From the NCBI GenBank assembly GCA_029582265.1, contig CM055816.1:3688698-3752697 (forward strand): 64,000 nt of DNA, read 5' to 3'. Positions 22,370-33,900 of the stretch are shown piece by piece. The DNA comes from Zoroaster sp. YZ-2022 (taxonomy: Eukaryota; Echinodermata; Asteroidea; Forcipulatida; Zoroasteridae). Position 1 is the stretch's first letter. Each line of letters opens with the position of its first letter. The notes under the pieces were generated by a model. It saw only the letters and a list, made by a program, of their open reading frames with translations, was not told where the DNA came from and searched no databases. A program made the position numbers and the translations under genes.

Positions 22370-25300
22370 TTGCATTGCACATCTATGTTCACCCACAATG
22401 AACATTTAGAATTAATGATATGTCAAAAAAAGGTACATAATGTACCTGTTTTTTGGGCACACCCTTTCCGACTGTACTGATATTATTTAATGCACACGAT
22501 TGGTCAAAAGTTATCTACAAGGACAGTAACTACAATGCGTTGTAATGCACATCTATGTTCACCCACAATCCTCATTTATGGAGGTGGGTGGGGCGGGCGG
22601 GCTGGGTCGGAGGCGGGGTGGGGCGGGTCGAGGCGGGGTGGGGAGGGTGGCGTGGTAGTGGTGGTATCTTTGGGTGAATAAAGACGCAGTATTGCAACGC
22701 ATAAGTTTTTGGAACCTTACATTTATCATACTTGACCTCACTGATCCAATTTGCAATGCTTAGTCGCATGTTGCATAATTTTAATATGAACGGGCCACAA
22801 TGTACATGTACATCGTCTGGACAAACAACAAACCATGAGAATGCCCTATTTAACTTCAATTAAAGCTTTGCATTGTAATCTTTTCAATCGTGTCAGGTAC
22901 CCAGACATCTGCGCCCAAACGGATGTGAATGCTGCAGGCCCGATACACCAGCCACATGACATGACCACAGTACATGTATGTGTACACTTGGAAGTTCACA
23001 TCCGCTTTGAAGCGGAGATCAGTCGGAGTACCTGACAAAGGTTTGAAATATTTGCGTGCAAAATTAGAAATAATGATATGCCGTAAAAAGTTACATAATG
23101 TACCATTTTGGGGGAAACACCCTTTCCGACTGTAATTGATATTTTTAATTAATGCACACGATTGGTCAAAAGTTATCTACAAGGACAGTAACTACAATGC
23201 GCTGTAATGCACATCTATGTTCACCCACAATCCTCATTTATGGAGGTGGGTGTGGGCGGGCGGGCGGGGCTGGGCTGGTCGGAGGTGGTGGTGGGGCGGG
23301 TCGGAGGCGGGGGTGGGGAGGGTGGCGTGGTAGTGGTGGTATCTTTGGGTGAACAAAGACGCATTGCAACGCATAAAGTTTTTGAACCTTGGCTTAATAT
23401 CATACTGGACTCACTGATCCAATTTTGCAATGCTTAGTCGCATGTTGCATAATTTTAATATGAACGGGTTGTCATCGCATATGTACATCGTCTGGACAAA
23501 CAACAAACCATGAGAATGCCCTATTTACCAATTAAAGCTTTGCATTGGCCTTTTCAATCGTGTTGGTACCCAGACATCTGCGCGTCCAAACGGATGTGAA
23601 TGCTGCAGGCCCGATACACCAGCCACATGACATGGCACACAGTACATGTATGTATATACTTGTGAAGTTCACATCCGCTTGAAGCGGAGATCAGTCGGAG
23701 TACCTGACAAGGTTTGAAATGTTATGCAAAATTAGAATTAATGATATGTCAGAAAAAGTTACATAATGTACCATTTTGGGGAACACCTTTCCGACTGGAA
23801 TTGATATTTTTAAATTAATGCACACGATTGGTCAAAAGTTATCTACAAGGACAGTAACTACAATGCGTTGCAATGCACATCTATGTTCACCCATAATCCT
23901 CGGTTGTGGAGGGGGGGGCGGGGCGGGGCGGGGGGCTGGAAGGGAGGGGTGGGGCGGGTCGGAGGCGGGGTGGGGGGGGGGTGGTAGTGGTGGTATCTTT
24001 GGGTGAACAAAGACGTGCATTGCAACGCATAAGTTTTTGAACCTTGGGTTATCATACTTGACCTCACTGATCCAATTTGCAATACGTTAGTCGCATGTTG
24101 CATAATTTTAATATGAATCAGGCCACATGTACATGTACATGACATCGTCTGGACAAACAACAAACCATGAGAATGCCCTATTTAATTTCACCTTTCAAAG
24201 CTTTGCATTGTATCTTTTCAATCGTGTCAGGTACCCAGATGCGCGTCCAAACGGATGTGAATGCTGCAGGCCCGATACACCAGCCACATGACATGGCCAC
24301 AGTACATGTATGTGTACACTTCAGTTCGTTCACATCCGCTTAAAGGGCGAGATCAGTGGAGTACCTGACACAAGGTTTGAATGTTGGCGCAAAATTAGAA
24401 ATAATGATATGCCGTAAAAAAAAGTTACATAATGTACCATTTTTGGGAAACACCCTTCCGACTGTAATTGATATTTTTTAATTAATGCACACGATTGGTC
24501 AAAAGTTATCTACAAGGACAGTAACTACAATGCGTTGCAATGCACATCTATGTTCACCCACAATCCTCATTTATGGAGGTGGGGCGGGGCGGGGCGGGGC
24601 GGGGCTGGGTCGGAGGTGGGGGTGGGGCGGGTCGGAGGCGGGGGTGGGGGAGGGTGGCGGTGGTAGTGGTGGTATCTTTGGGTGAACAAAGACGTGCATT
24701 GCAACGCATAAGTTTTTGAACCTTGGGTTTAATATCATACTTGACCTCACTGATCCAATTTGCAATGCTTAGTCGCATGTTGCATAATTTTAATATGAAC
24801 GGGCCACAATGTACATGTACATCGTCTGGACAAACAACAAACCATGAGAATGCCCTATTTAACTTCAATTAAAGCTTTGCATTGTAATCTTTTCAATCGT
24901 GTCAGGTACCCAGACATCTGCGCGTCCAAACGGATGTGAATGCTGCAGGCCCGATACACCAGCCACATGACATGGCCACAGTACATGTATGTGTATACTT
25001 CAGAAGTTCACATCCGTTTGGAAGCGGAGATCAGTCGGAGTACCTGACAAGGTTTGAATGTTGCGTGCAAAATTAGAATTAATGATATGCCGTAAAAAAA
25101 AGTTACATAATGTACCATTTTTGGGGGGGGGGGAACACCCCTTTCCGACTGTAATTGATATTTTTAAATTAATGCACACGATTGGTCAAAAGTTATCTAC
25201 AAGGACAGTAACTACAATGCGTTGCAATGCACATCTATGTTCACCCATAATCCTCATTTATGGAGGTGGGGGCGGGGCGGGGCGGGGCTGGGGCGGAGGT

Positions 25301-26121
25301 GGGGGTGGGGCGGGTCGGGGGGGGGGTTGGGGGAGGGTGGCGGTGGTAGTGGTGGTATCTTTGGGTGAACAAAGACGTGCATTGCAACGCATAAGTTTTT
25401 GAACCTTGGGTTATCATACTTGACCTCACTGATCCAATTTGCAATGCTTAGTCGCATGTTGCATAATTTAATATGAACAGGAGCCACAATGTACATGTAC
25501 ATGTACATCGTCTGGACAAACAACAAACCATGAGAATGCCCTATTTAACTTCAATTAAAGCTTTGCATTGTAATCTTTTCAATCGTGTCAGGTACCCAGA
25601 CATCTGCGCGTCCAAACGGATGTGAATGCTGCAGGCCCGATACACCAGCCACATGACATGGCCACAGTACATGTATGTGTACACTTCAGAAGTTCACATC
25701 CGTTTGGAAGCGGAGATCAGTCGGAGTACCTGACAAGGTTTGAATGTTATGCAAAATTAGAAATAATGATATGCCGTAAAAAAAAGTTACATAATGTACC
25801 ATTTTTTTGGGGGGGGAACACCCCTTTCCGACTGTAATTGATATTTTTAAATTAATGCACACGATTGGTCAAAAGTTATCTACAAGGACAGTAACTACAA
25901 TGCGTTGCAATGCACATCTATGTTCACCCATAATCCTCATTTATGGAGGTGGGGGCGGGACGGGGCGGGGCGGGGCGGGGCGGGGCCGGAGGCGGAGGTG
26001 GGGGTGGGGCGGGTCGGAGGCGGGGGGGGGGGAGGGTGGCGGTGGTAGTGGTGGTATCTTTGGGTGAACAAAGACGTGCATTGCAACGCATAAGTTTTTG
26101 AACCTTGGGTTATCATATTTG
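22370..26121 (+). repeat. Nested ~670 bp tandem array in U3 (6 monomers)
   Basis: Monomer starts fall at about 22491, 23153, 23819, 24486, 25172 and 25857, spaced 662-686 bp. The last three monomers are nearly identical to each other, more so than to any in U1 or U2, which suggests recent local expansion. Their G-rich cores contain runs of GGGGC repeats (for example 24582-24605, 25955-25985). Confidence 0.9.
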
Positions 26122-28191
26122 ACAGTGTGCGGTTTGTGTGAATGCTATTATACAGTATTCTGGCATTTAGTACACATATGTCTAGAATGGCCAAAAATAC
26201 CCTTTTCCACCACTTGACCGATCTGTGTGCATGTGCATATGGCCACGCATTGCTGTCCTGCAAGATCAGCCCTCCCATGTGCTTGTTGTACTCAATGACA
26301 CCATTGGGTTTGCTAATGTCACGGTAACCTGTGGGACTCTTCTTACAACGAATTTGCTTACTTGTAACACTACAGTCCCCATAGTTTGACAAGAGTGTCA
26401 CACGCTTCTTGTCCTGCCAGGTAACACACAATTGTCCGGACTTTTCATAAAAGCGAGGATTCTGTCCTTTTAGCCATGGGAAACTTCTTTGGGTTAGCAA
26501 AATTGGAAACTCCTTGAGTGGTGTACCGCACAGTTCAAAAAGTCAAATCCACGCTGTGTCAACTTGTTGACAAGAGCAGGCTGGTGTACCAATTGTCTGC
26601 AAAGATGCAATGACCCAGATTGTCCAATCCGCTCAAAAGTTCCAAGACAACTTGGCCGGGTACAGGTACTCTAAGCGGGATGGTCTGCTTCACTTTGTCT
26701 CTCCGAGTCTGCAGTTGTTGCTGGCTGTGATTGTGACCCTGTGTAAATCTGCCATGCACGTGTACCCTGTGTCAGACTCGTTCAGAGAGAAACATTTGAT
26801 GCCCCATTTGGTGGGCTTTTTGGCATATACTGTTTGGAACAATAGTCTTCCCTTGAATTTTATCATAGTTTCGTCTGGAGAAAGGTTTTGGGCCAGGTTT
26901 GTAATGACAAAGAAAAGAGGGTACTATCATCTGAATGAATTTGCGAACCTTGACCAGCTTGTCAGGAGAGCTGTCCTTACTTTTTTCGAGCTTCTTCGTT
27001 GTTGGCCAGATGGAAGAAATTCAGGATACCTGAAATCGGTTGGCAGACATGGTTGCTGGATAGATGGCACTGTGTAGTATGTCCCATTTGCTCCAGTACA
27101 TATTGTACTGAGGCCGCCTGTTTATACCCATGCACATCAGCAGCGCTACGAAGGCAATCATTTCCGGAATAGTTGTTGGAGTCCACTGACTTTGGTGGCT
27201 GGTTGATTTCACCGATAGACTCTGTCCAGCATAACGATTGGTTTCACTCACTATCAACTCCCACACTGCTTATGCAGAAAAACAGCTGGAAGATCTGCAT
27301 TGGTGTGAAATCTCCATTCTTGAACACGAGTTGCTCCTGGGTGTCCTGTGACAGACAACAAAAACATGCGAGGCGCTATTCAGTGACAGTATTTCAGTTT
27401 CCATCGCCACTTTGACCCATGACCACTTTTGCCCCATTTCCTGGCAGTAATTACTGCAGTGGCGGAGATTTGTGTCCAAATGTGGGGGGCGATGATCAAG
27501 CATATTCCCCCCAGAATTACGACCAAAAAGTGAACCTCCAAAACAATTCACCCTTGAGAATATTTTGATAAGTGGGGGGGGGGGGGAGAATTACTGAACA
27601 CTTGAGGGCGCTCTTCAAAAACGCATATCATTGCTACATGTGCAGCTCTAAACATGCAAATTTGGGGAATGATTCTATTGTTCATCCTCACTGTACAAAA
27701 AGTGGGGGGATAATATATCCTCATCACCCCCGGGATCTCCGCCCATGAATTAGTGTGACCGTATTTTAATGTCAAGTGACACCTTTTTATTTTCTTCCAT
27801 TGTTTTGTTTATTTTACCAATTCAACATCAGATGTTTCATTTCCGAAAAATATGGCATGACATTGATTCTGTGTGAAACTTTTCATTTCGCTTTTAGCCT
27901 TAGAAAAGATGCAAGCAATATAAAGGTGGGGAGAGCAATGGTCAACTTCTCACCCTGCCAACTAATGAATCAATGTGTTCATGATCATTTAGTACATGTA
28001 GGTTGCCTACCTGTGTATACGGGTGCATTTTGACGCCATGCTGGTCCAGCTTCACTCCATCCACGCCGAAAATCGGGTTTGCCTTTTTCGCTTTCTTGAC
28101 TTTGCCGAGAACTCGGGTACACAGTCGCTCTTTCACTGTCGTCTTCACCGTCGTCTGTCTCGGTGACTGCGTCGCTAGTTTCGGACGACAT
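26122..28191 (-). pseudogene. piggyBac transposase, second copy, frame-broken
   Basis: From ATG 28191 (MSSETSDAVTETDDGEDDSE) the blocks in order are: FVALLMCMGINRRPQYNMYW near 27100-27150; MSANRFQVS near 27021; YAKRKPTKWGIKCF-like near 26800; GHCIFADNWYTSLLL near 26570 with the second catalytic Asp; CVTWQDKKRVTLLSNYGD near 26420 with the third; and YNKHMGG and WWKRVFLAILDICVLNARIL (26150-26300). These are the ordered hallmarks of DDE_Tnp_1_7. Several shifts and stops separate them. It is better preserved than the copy at 7370-9570 and confirms the family. The C-terminal Cys-rich domain is not seen. Confidence 0.88.
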
Positions 28192-28547
28192 TAGGAGTCA
28201 CTATCCGCTAACACCGTGCAATAATTCATCATCTTCCATGATACTCATGTGTTTGTCGACTTGCATCCACAGTACCCACCACCGGAGATGCGCAGAAAAT
28301 GAACAGCGCGTACCCCACGCCTCAAATACAATATATCAAAAGATGCGCTTTCGTGCCATCGAGCTACCAATCAGAAAGGTGTGCTCAACTGAGGGGGCTA
28401 TTATGCTTTTAGAAACCTTTGCGGTTGGATTGTTCCAAATGGCACATCGGTGGCGAAGGGGTTGAAAATGTTCGTGCCAAATTGGCACCGTGGTACGGGA
28501 GGGTATTAACATATTTGTGCCAATTTGGCTCAATGGGAGTGAAAGGG
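26122..28547 (-). mobile_element. piggyBac transposon, second copy, left-truncated
   Basis: It corresponds to about 7405-9905 of the first copy. The right end is intact: read inward from 28547 it starts CCCTTTCACTCCCATTG, with TTAA at 28548-28551. The flank beyond (CTTGAACGTCATATTG) differs from the flank of the first copy, so this is a separate insertion or a rearranged join. The left ~1 kb is missing and replaced by the U3 monomer array. Confidence 0.85.
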
Positions 28548-28551
28548 TTAA

Positions 28552-28860
28552 CTTGAACGTCATATTGCACTGATTTTGGACAGGTTTAGTTCAAATGTTT
28601 GCAGATGTACGCGACATCAGATTTATCATTCACATCCTCTTTTTACACAGAAATCCTGCGCAATAGTACGGATATTGTTCAGTTTTTCCTACACTCAAGA
28701 TATTACAATTGTTCAACTCCTTGACTCCATGGTGTTTTGATACAGACATTGTACTCCTGATTTACTGAATTTACTGAAGTTTCTCTGGAATCAACATCGG
28801 CCCAAAGCTACATCTACACGTATGTATAAAGTAGAAATTGGTCTACTGGAGGTGCCGTAA
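28552..28860. other. Unassigned low-copy stretch
   Basis: Between the piggyBac end and the transposase-like fragment. I see no repeat copy elsewhere in the window and no convincing reading frame. Confidence 0.4.
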
Positions 28861-29020
28861 GGTGGCAAGCTGGTACATACTGAATTCAACATGGCAGGAC
28901 GTGAAGTTCACGGAATGAAAGATCCTCTGCAAAAGTTGTTAAGCATCATGCAGTGCCATCACACCACCACAATACCAGGAATAAGGGCATGCATAAAGAT
29001 CTGTCAAAATAAGAAAAAAA
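28861..29020 (+). pseudogene. C-terminal fragment of a transposase-like protein (possibly RAG1-like)
   Basis: The frame reads GGKLVHTEFNMAGREVHGMK and then DPLQKLLSIMQCHHTTTIPG, ending in a lysine-rich tail. It is clearly related to the reading frame interrupted by the 12.6 kb element (50431-50490 and 37644-37793 minus: GGELIHTEFNR and GRIVNGMRDDLERLMSMMRQ). Shared positions include GG-L-HTEFN, GR-V-GM-D-L-L and HH-T-P. The pattern of an acidic/Gly-Gly start followed by a basic helical C-terminus recalls the end of RAG1/Transib-type transposases, where the last catalytic Glu lies. That assignment is inference. No upstream domain is found in the 300 bp before it. Confidence 0.4.
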
Positions 29021-29513
29021 CATTGTTTTACACATATGTACATGTACGTATACATACACATGGGATGCACTACCTCGTGTATTATTTGTGTTTTTTCATT
29101 GTTACATCAAATCTCTAGAAAATCTTTCATTGGTCAAATAGTTCAGGGCCTATTTACTTACATTTTGGGGTCCACGTATCTAAAAATGCAATATAAAAAT
29201 AAAGGGAATGTACAACATTGGTATATGGTACTAACACATCCTTGTAAAAAATATAAACAAAAACTGTTACATGTTTTTTTCCGTTTTTGACAACGATTCC
29301 TCTTTTCTCTAACATGAAAACCAAATCATTTCTCAGGATGATTGATTTTTAGGTTTTTAGATTTACCATTGTTGTAACTTCCCTTTACAGCAATGTCATG
29401 ATACAGTTTTACACATACAAAGAGTTTGCTACTTAAAACAATAAAAATATCTGTAAAGTCTGTTCATTTCTAACCCATTGTCGGACTGTTTCCTAATATG
29501 ACATAACTCTTAC
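29021..29513. other. AT-rich non-coding stretch
   Basis: No repeats or frames of note. It is probably intronic relative to the minus-strand exon that follows. Confidence 0.4.
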
Positions 29514-29606
29514 CTTTGCAGCTAATCCTACTGTTTGCAATGTTCCCATACAGTGATCAAACCATCGCCACACCAGAATTGAGGGAGTTCCATCTAGGAA
29601 GATCAG
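29514..29606 (-). CDS. Internal host-gene exon (31 codons)
   Basis: On the minus strand a strong acceptor (TTTTCTTTTCACAG) precedes the segment, and a consensus donor (AAG/GTAAGAG) follows it at 29513. The 93 bases are open in phase 0 and read LIFLDGTPSILVWRWFDHCM, then GTLQTVGLAAK. Composition, phase and both splice sites look like a real conserved exon, unlike the surrounding repeats. I do not recognise the protein. The next exons are not evident; the gene may extend left past the mobile elements, and a donor at 30602 could be its 5' exon. Confidence 0.55.
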
Positions 29607-29732
29607 CTGTGAAAAGAAAATTAAACTCAAAATAAGCATGTTTTATTTTGTTGTATTCAAAACCATTTCATGATTTCATGTGATCACAAATTCTGAAAAG
29701 TATCATAAATGATATTTGTTAAATTTCATGAT

Positions 29733-29905
29733 TAAGTAAGACTAATTACGGTGACACAATGTGAAATTCTCTATTGAGTAGTAAATCCTGAGGACGATCA
29801 GAGCATACTGATCGAAATGTCAAGTTGTAACCTCTAGTTCTTTTCAGAACTAATTACTACTCACTAGAGTATTTCACATGGTGTCACCGCAATTAGTCTT
29901 ACTTA
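29733..29905. mobile_element. 173 bp MITE with ~52 bp inverted ends
   Basis: TAAGTAAGACTAATTACGGT through GAGTAGTAA (29733-29785) is inverted at 29852-29905 (TTACTACTCACTAGAGTATT through GTCTTACTTA) with only a few mismatches. The spacer is ~65 bp. Confidence 0.8.
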
Positions 29906-29906
29906 T

Positions 29907-30600
29907 CTTCTTCACCATGCAAAGCTACAAGTTTCCCCTAAATGTCATGATTGTTGTTGTAAATATTATTAGTGTCAACCAAAATTATTTAAAATGTACC
30001 TTTGCTAATAAACTCTGACTTGTCGGAGAATATTGTGAAATACATAATTTACAAAGTACCTGCATGTATTATACATGCATGACATTGGTCGACATGTCCA
30101 GCTGTACTAATGTTTTTAATGTTTTCAGCCCTTAAACATTGTTGTTCACTGTTCAGACTATTTGTTTGTTTAAATTAATCAATTATTTAATTTCACAGAG
30201 CTAACATTAGATATTATACTGATTACATCCTATTGATAACACATCTAACGTTAGCATCTTTTTTTTAAATTCAACTAATTGTACTCATGCCTAGGCTTCA
30301 CTCTCCTAACGTTACAGACTATTTACCACTAAGTATTTCAAAAGAGTCATGGAGGAAAAACCCACGTAAGCATACATTGTTTACATAAAACCGGGTACCC
30401 GCTAAATTAGTCCCAACGTTTAAAGTACTAGTACCATTCACTGGCGCCCATACCGTACGCATTACTGACTGCACTGTCATCAACCTATGCATGCTGTATG
30501 CATCAGCTAACGCGTTACAAGACATCTGACATGTCTGAAGCCGGTTAAAATGCTTATTTTTAAATCAAAGATTCTCGTAAATTTGTCATTGCCCAGACTT
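29907..30600. other. Unassigned stretch, probably intron
   Basis: It lies between the exon/MITE and a strong minus-strand donor. It contains small inverted motifs (CTAACATTAG/CTAACGTTAG near 30200 and 30284). No gene. Confidence 0.35.
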
Positions 30601-30602
30601 AC

Positions 30603-30690
30603 CTCCAATTAAGTGTGCATAATAATGCCTGTTTTCAACGATGAAACATCCACTGGTGATAGGAAAAATTCAGAAAATAGTGAAAAACTC
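30603..30690 (-). other. Candidate 5' (non-coding) exon with strong splice donor
   Basis: The minus strand reads CACACTTAATTGGAG/GTAAGTCTGG, a near-perfect donor at 30602-30597. No long open frame precedes it, so a 5' untranslated exon of the gene containing 29514-29606 is the simplest reading. The upstream limit is a guess. Confidence 0.3.
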
Positions 30691-30968
30691 GCTTTTGTGA
30701 AAGGTTTTCTCCGCAGGTCTGCATGCACCCAACTGTTGAAACATGTGGCAGTTAATCGATTTAACGACCTCGAAAAGAGCTATTAAGTGACCTTTTTCAG
30801 AATAAATAGATTATGCTGACATAAAAAAGAACCTAAAAAGGATTTTAATCAATCACATAATACATTATGCGAAACGATTGATCAGAAATATACATTTTTT
30901 CAGGGACCACGATAGCCGAGTCAATTGCATTTCCGAAGCGTAAACGATAAATTCCTTAAACGTGCATA

Positions 30969-33900
30969 CATAATGAGCACGACCAGAGCTGATTTAGATT
31001 CACCAACAGAGGGCGCACTTTTTTAGCGTTGAAACAGCCGTGGGCCCGAGCCGGCTCCCGCTGCTACTGGAGGACACCGAGCCGGCCTTCCCGACGTCTC
31101 CCAGCTGGCGGCGGGGGCCGACCGCCCATCCCCCTCGAGCCCGTCCCAGAGTTGGGTCCCGTCCGCTGGACGGTGAAATTTTTCCTATTTCGGGCTCGAG
31201 GACTACCTACCCCCTATAGTAGACGTAACACCCACCCCTTTGGTAGTACGGAACACCTCTATCCAATTTGCGTTGAAAACTTGTCGAAGAAACACCGTGG
31301 GGTTCGGGCCCCAGCTCGGGCCGTGGCTCCCGGCCGAGAGGACGAGTCCCTGCACGCTGGCTCTTGGTCCCCGCAGACGGGTCGACCCGAATGCAGCAGC
31401 GGGCACCCCCCGAGCTCCTCGGGCGAGAGGTCGCCCCTCGGACTTCGACTTCGGGTCGATCCGTCTGCGGGGACAGCGGGCCAGCGTGCAGGGACTACTC
31501 CTCTCACCCGAGGAGCACGGGCGGTGCCCGCTGCTGCGTTCGGGTCGACGCGTCTGCAGGGACCGCGAACCAGCGTGCAGGGACTCGTCCTCTCTGCCGG
31601 GAGCCACGACGGGGACCGAGCCGGCGCCCGCTGCTACTGGAGGACACCGAGGGGGCCTTCCCGACGTCTCCCAGCTGGCGGCGGGGGCCGACCGCCATCC
31701 GCCTCGAGCCCGTCCCAGAGTTGGGTCCCATCCGCTGGCCGGGTGAAATTTTGCCTATTTCGGGATAGAGGACTACCTACCCCCTATAGTAGACGTAACA
31801 CCCACCCCGTTGGTAGTACGGAACACCTCTATCCAATTCACGTTGAAAACTTGTGGAAGAAAGACCGTGAGGTTCGGTCGCCGGCTCGGGCCGTGGCTCC
31901 CGACCGAGAGGACGAGTCCCTGCACGCTGGCTCGCGGTCCCCGCAGACGGGTCGAACCGAATGCAGCAGCGGGCACCCCCCGTGCTCCTCGGGCGAGAGG
32001 TCACCCCTCGGACTTCGACTTCGGGTCGACCCGTCTGCGGGGACAGCGGGCCTGCGTGCAGGGACTACTCCTCACGCCCCAGGAGCACGGGCGCTGCCCG
32101 CTGCTGCGTTCGGGTCGACCCGTCTGCGGGGACAGCGAACCAGCGTGCAGGGACTCGTCCTCTCCTCTGGGAGCCACGGCGAGGACCGAGCCTGCGCCCG
32201 CTGCTACTGGAGGACACCGAGGGGGCCTTCCCGACGTCTCCCAGCTGGCGGCGGGGGCCGACCGCCACCCCCCTCGAGCCCGTCCCAGAGTTGGGTCCCG
32301 TCCGCTGGCCGGTGAAATTTTTCCTATTTCGGGCTCGAGGACTACCTACCCCCTATTTCGGGCTCGAGGACTACCTACCCCCTATAGTAGACGTAACACC
32401 CACCCCGTTGGTAGTCCGGAACACCTCTATCCAATTTGCGTTGAACACTTGTCGAAGAAACACCGTGGGGTTTGGGCCCCGGCTCGGGCCGTGGCTCCCG
32501 GCCGAGAGGACGAGTCCCTGCACGCTGGATCGCGGTCCCCGCAGACGGGTCGACCCGAACGCAGCAGCGGGCACCACCCGTGCTCCTTGGGCGAGAGGTC
32601 GCCCCTCGTTCTCCGACTTCGGGTCGACCCGTCTGCGGGGACAGCGGGCCAGCGTGCAGGGACTCGTCCTTTCGCCGGAGGAGCACGGGCGGTGCCCGCT
32701 GCTGCGTTCGCGTCGACGCGTCTGCGGGGACCGCGAACCAGCGTGCAGGGACTCGTCCTCTCTGCCGGGAGCCACGACGGGGAGCGAGCCGGCGCCCGCT
32801 GCTACTGGAGGACACCGAGGGGGCCTTCCCGACGTCTCCCAGCTGGCGGCGGGGGCCGACCGCCATCCGCCTCGAGCCCGTCCCAGAGTTTGGTCCCATC
32901 CGCTGGCCGGGTGAAATTTTGCCTATTTCGGGATCGAGGACTACCTACCCCCTATAGTAGACGTAACACCCACCCCGTTGGTAGTACGGAACACCTCTAT
33001 CCAATTTACGTTGAAAACTTGTGGAAGAAAGACCGTGAGGTTCGGTCGCCGGCTCGGGCCGTGGCTCCCGACCGAGAGGACGAGTCCCTGCACGCTGGCT
33101 CGCGGTCCCCGCAGACGGGTCGAACCGAATGCAGCAGCGGGCACCCCCCGTGCTCCTCGGGCGAGAGGTCGCCCCTCGGACTTCGACTTCGGGTCGACCC
33201 GTCTGCGGGGACCGCGAACCAGCGTGCAGGGACTCGTCCTTTCGCCGGAGGAGCACGGGCGGTGCCCGCTGCTGCGTTTGGGTCGACCCGTCTGCGGGGA
33301 CCGCGAGCCAGCGTGCAGGGACTCGTCCTCTCGGCCGGGAGCAACGGCGGGGCCCGAGCCGGCGGCCGCTGCTACTGGAGGACACCGAGGGGGCCTTCCC
33401 GACGGCTCCCAGCTGGCGGCAGGGGCCGACCGCCATCCCCCTCGAGCCCGTCCCAGGGTTGGGTCCCGTCCGCTGGCCGGTGAAATTTTTCCTATTTCGG
33501 GCTCGAGGACTACCTACCCCCTATAGTAGACGTAACACCCACCCCGTTGGTCGTACGGAACACCTCTATCCAATTTGCGTTGAAAACTTGTCGAAGAAAC
33601 ACCGTGGGGTTCGGGCCCCAGCTCGGGCCGTGGCTCCCGGCCGAGAGGACGAGTCCCTGCACGCTGGCTCGCGATCCCCGCAGACGGGTCAACCCGAACG
33701 CAGGAGCGGGCACCGCCTGTGCTCCTCGGGCGAGAGGTCGCCCCTCGTACTCCGACTTCGGGTCGGCCCGTCTGCGGGGACAGCGGGCCAGCGTGCAGGG
33801 ACTCGTCCTTTCGCCGGAGGAGCACAGGCGGTGCCCGCTGCTGCGTTTGGGTCGACCTGTCTGCGGGGACCGCGAGCCAGCGTGCAGGGACTCTACTCTC

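Larger units (their letters stand above)
20454..26121 (+). repeat. Tandem ~7.6 kb unit, copy U3 (3' part missing)
   Basis: It follows U2 in the same order through the foldback (21525-21975) and the monomer array, then stops inside a monomer at about 26121, where it joins the interior of a piggyBac copy. The HUH gene and hairpin segment are absent. The join is either a deletion or an assembly misjoin. Confidence 0.8.
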
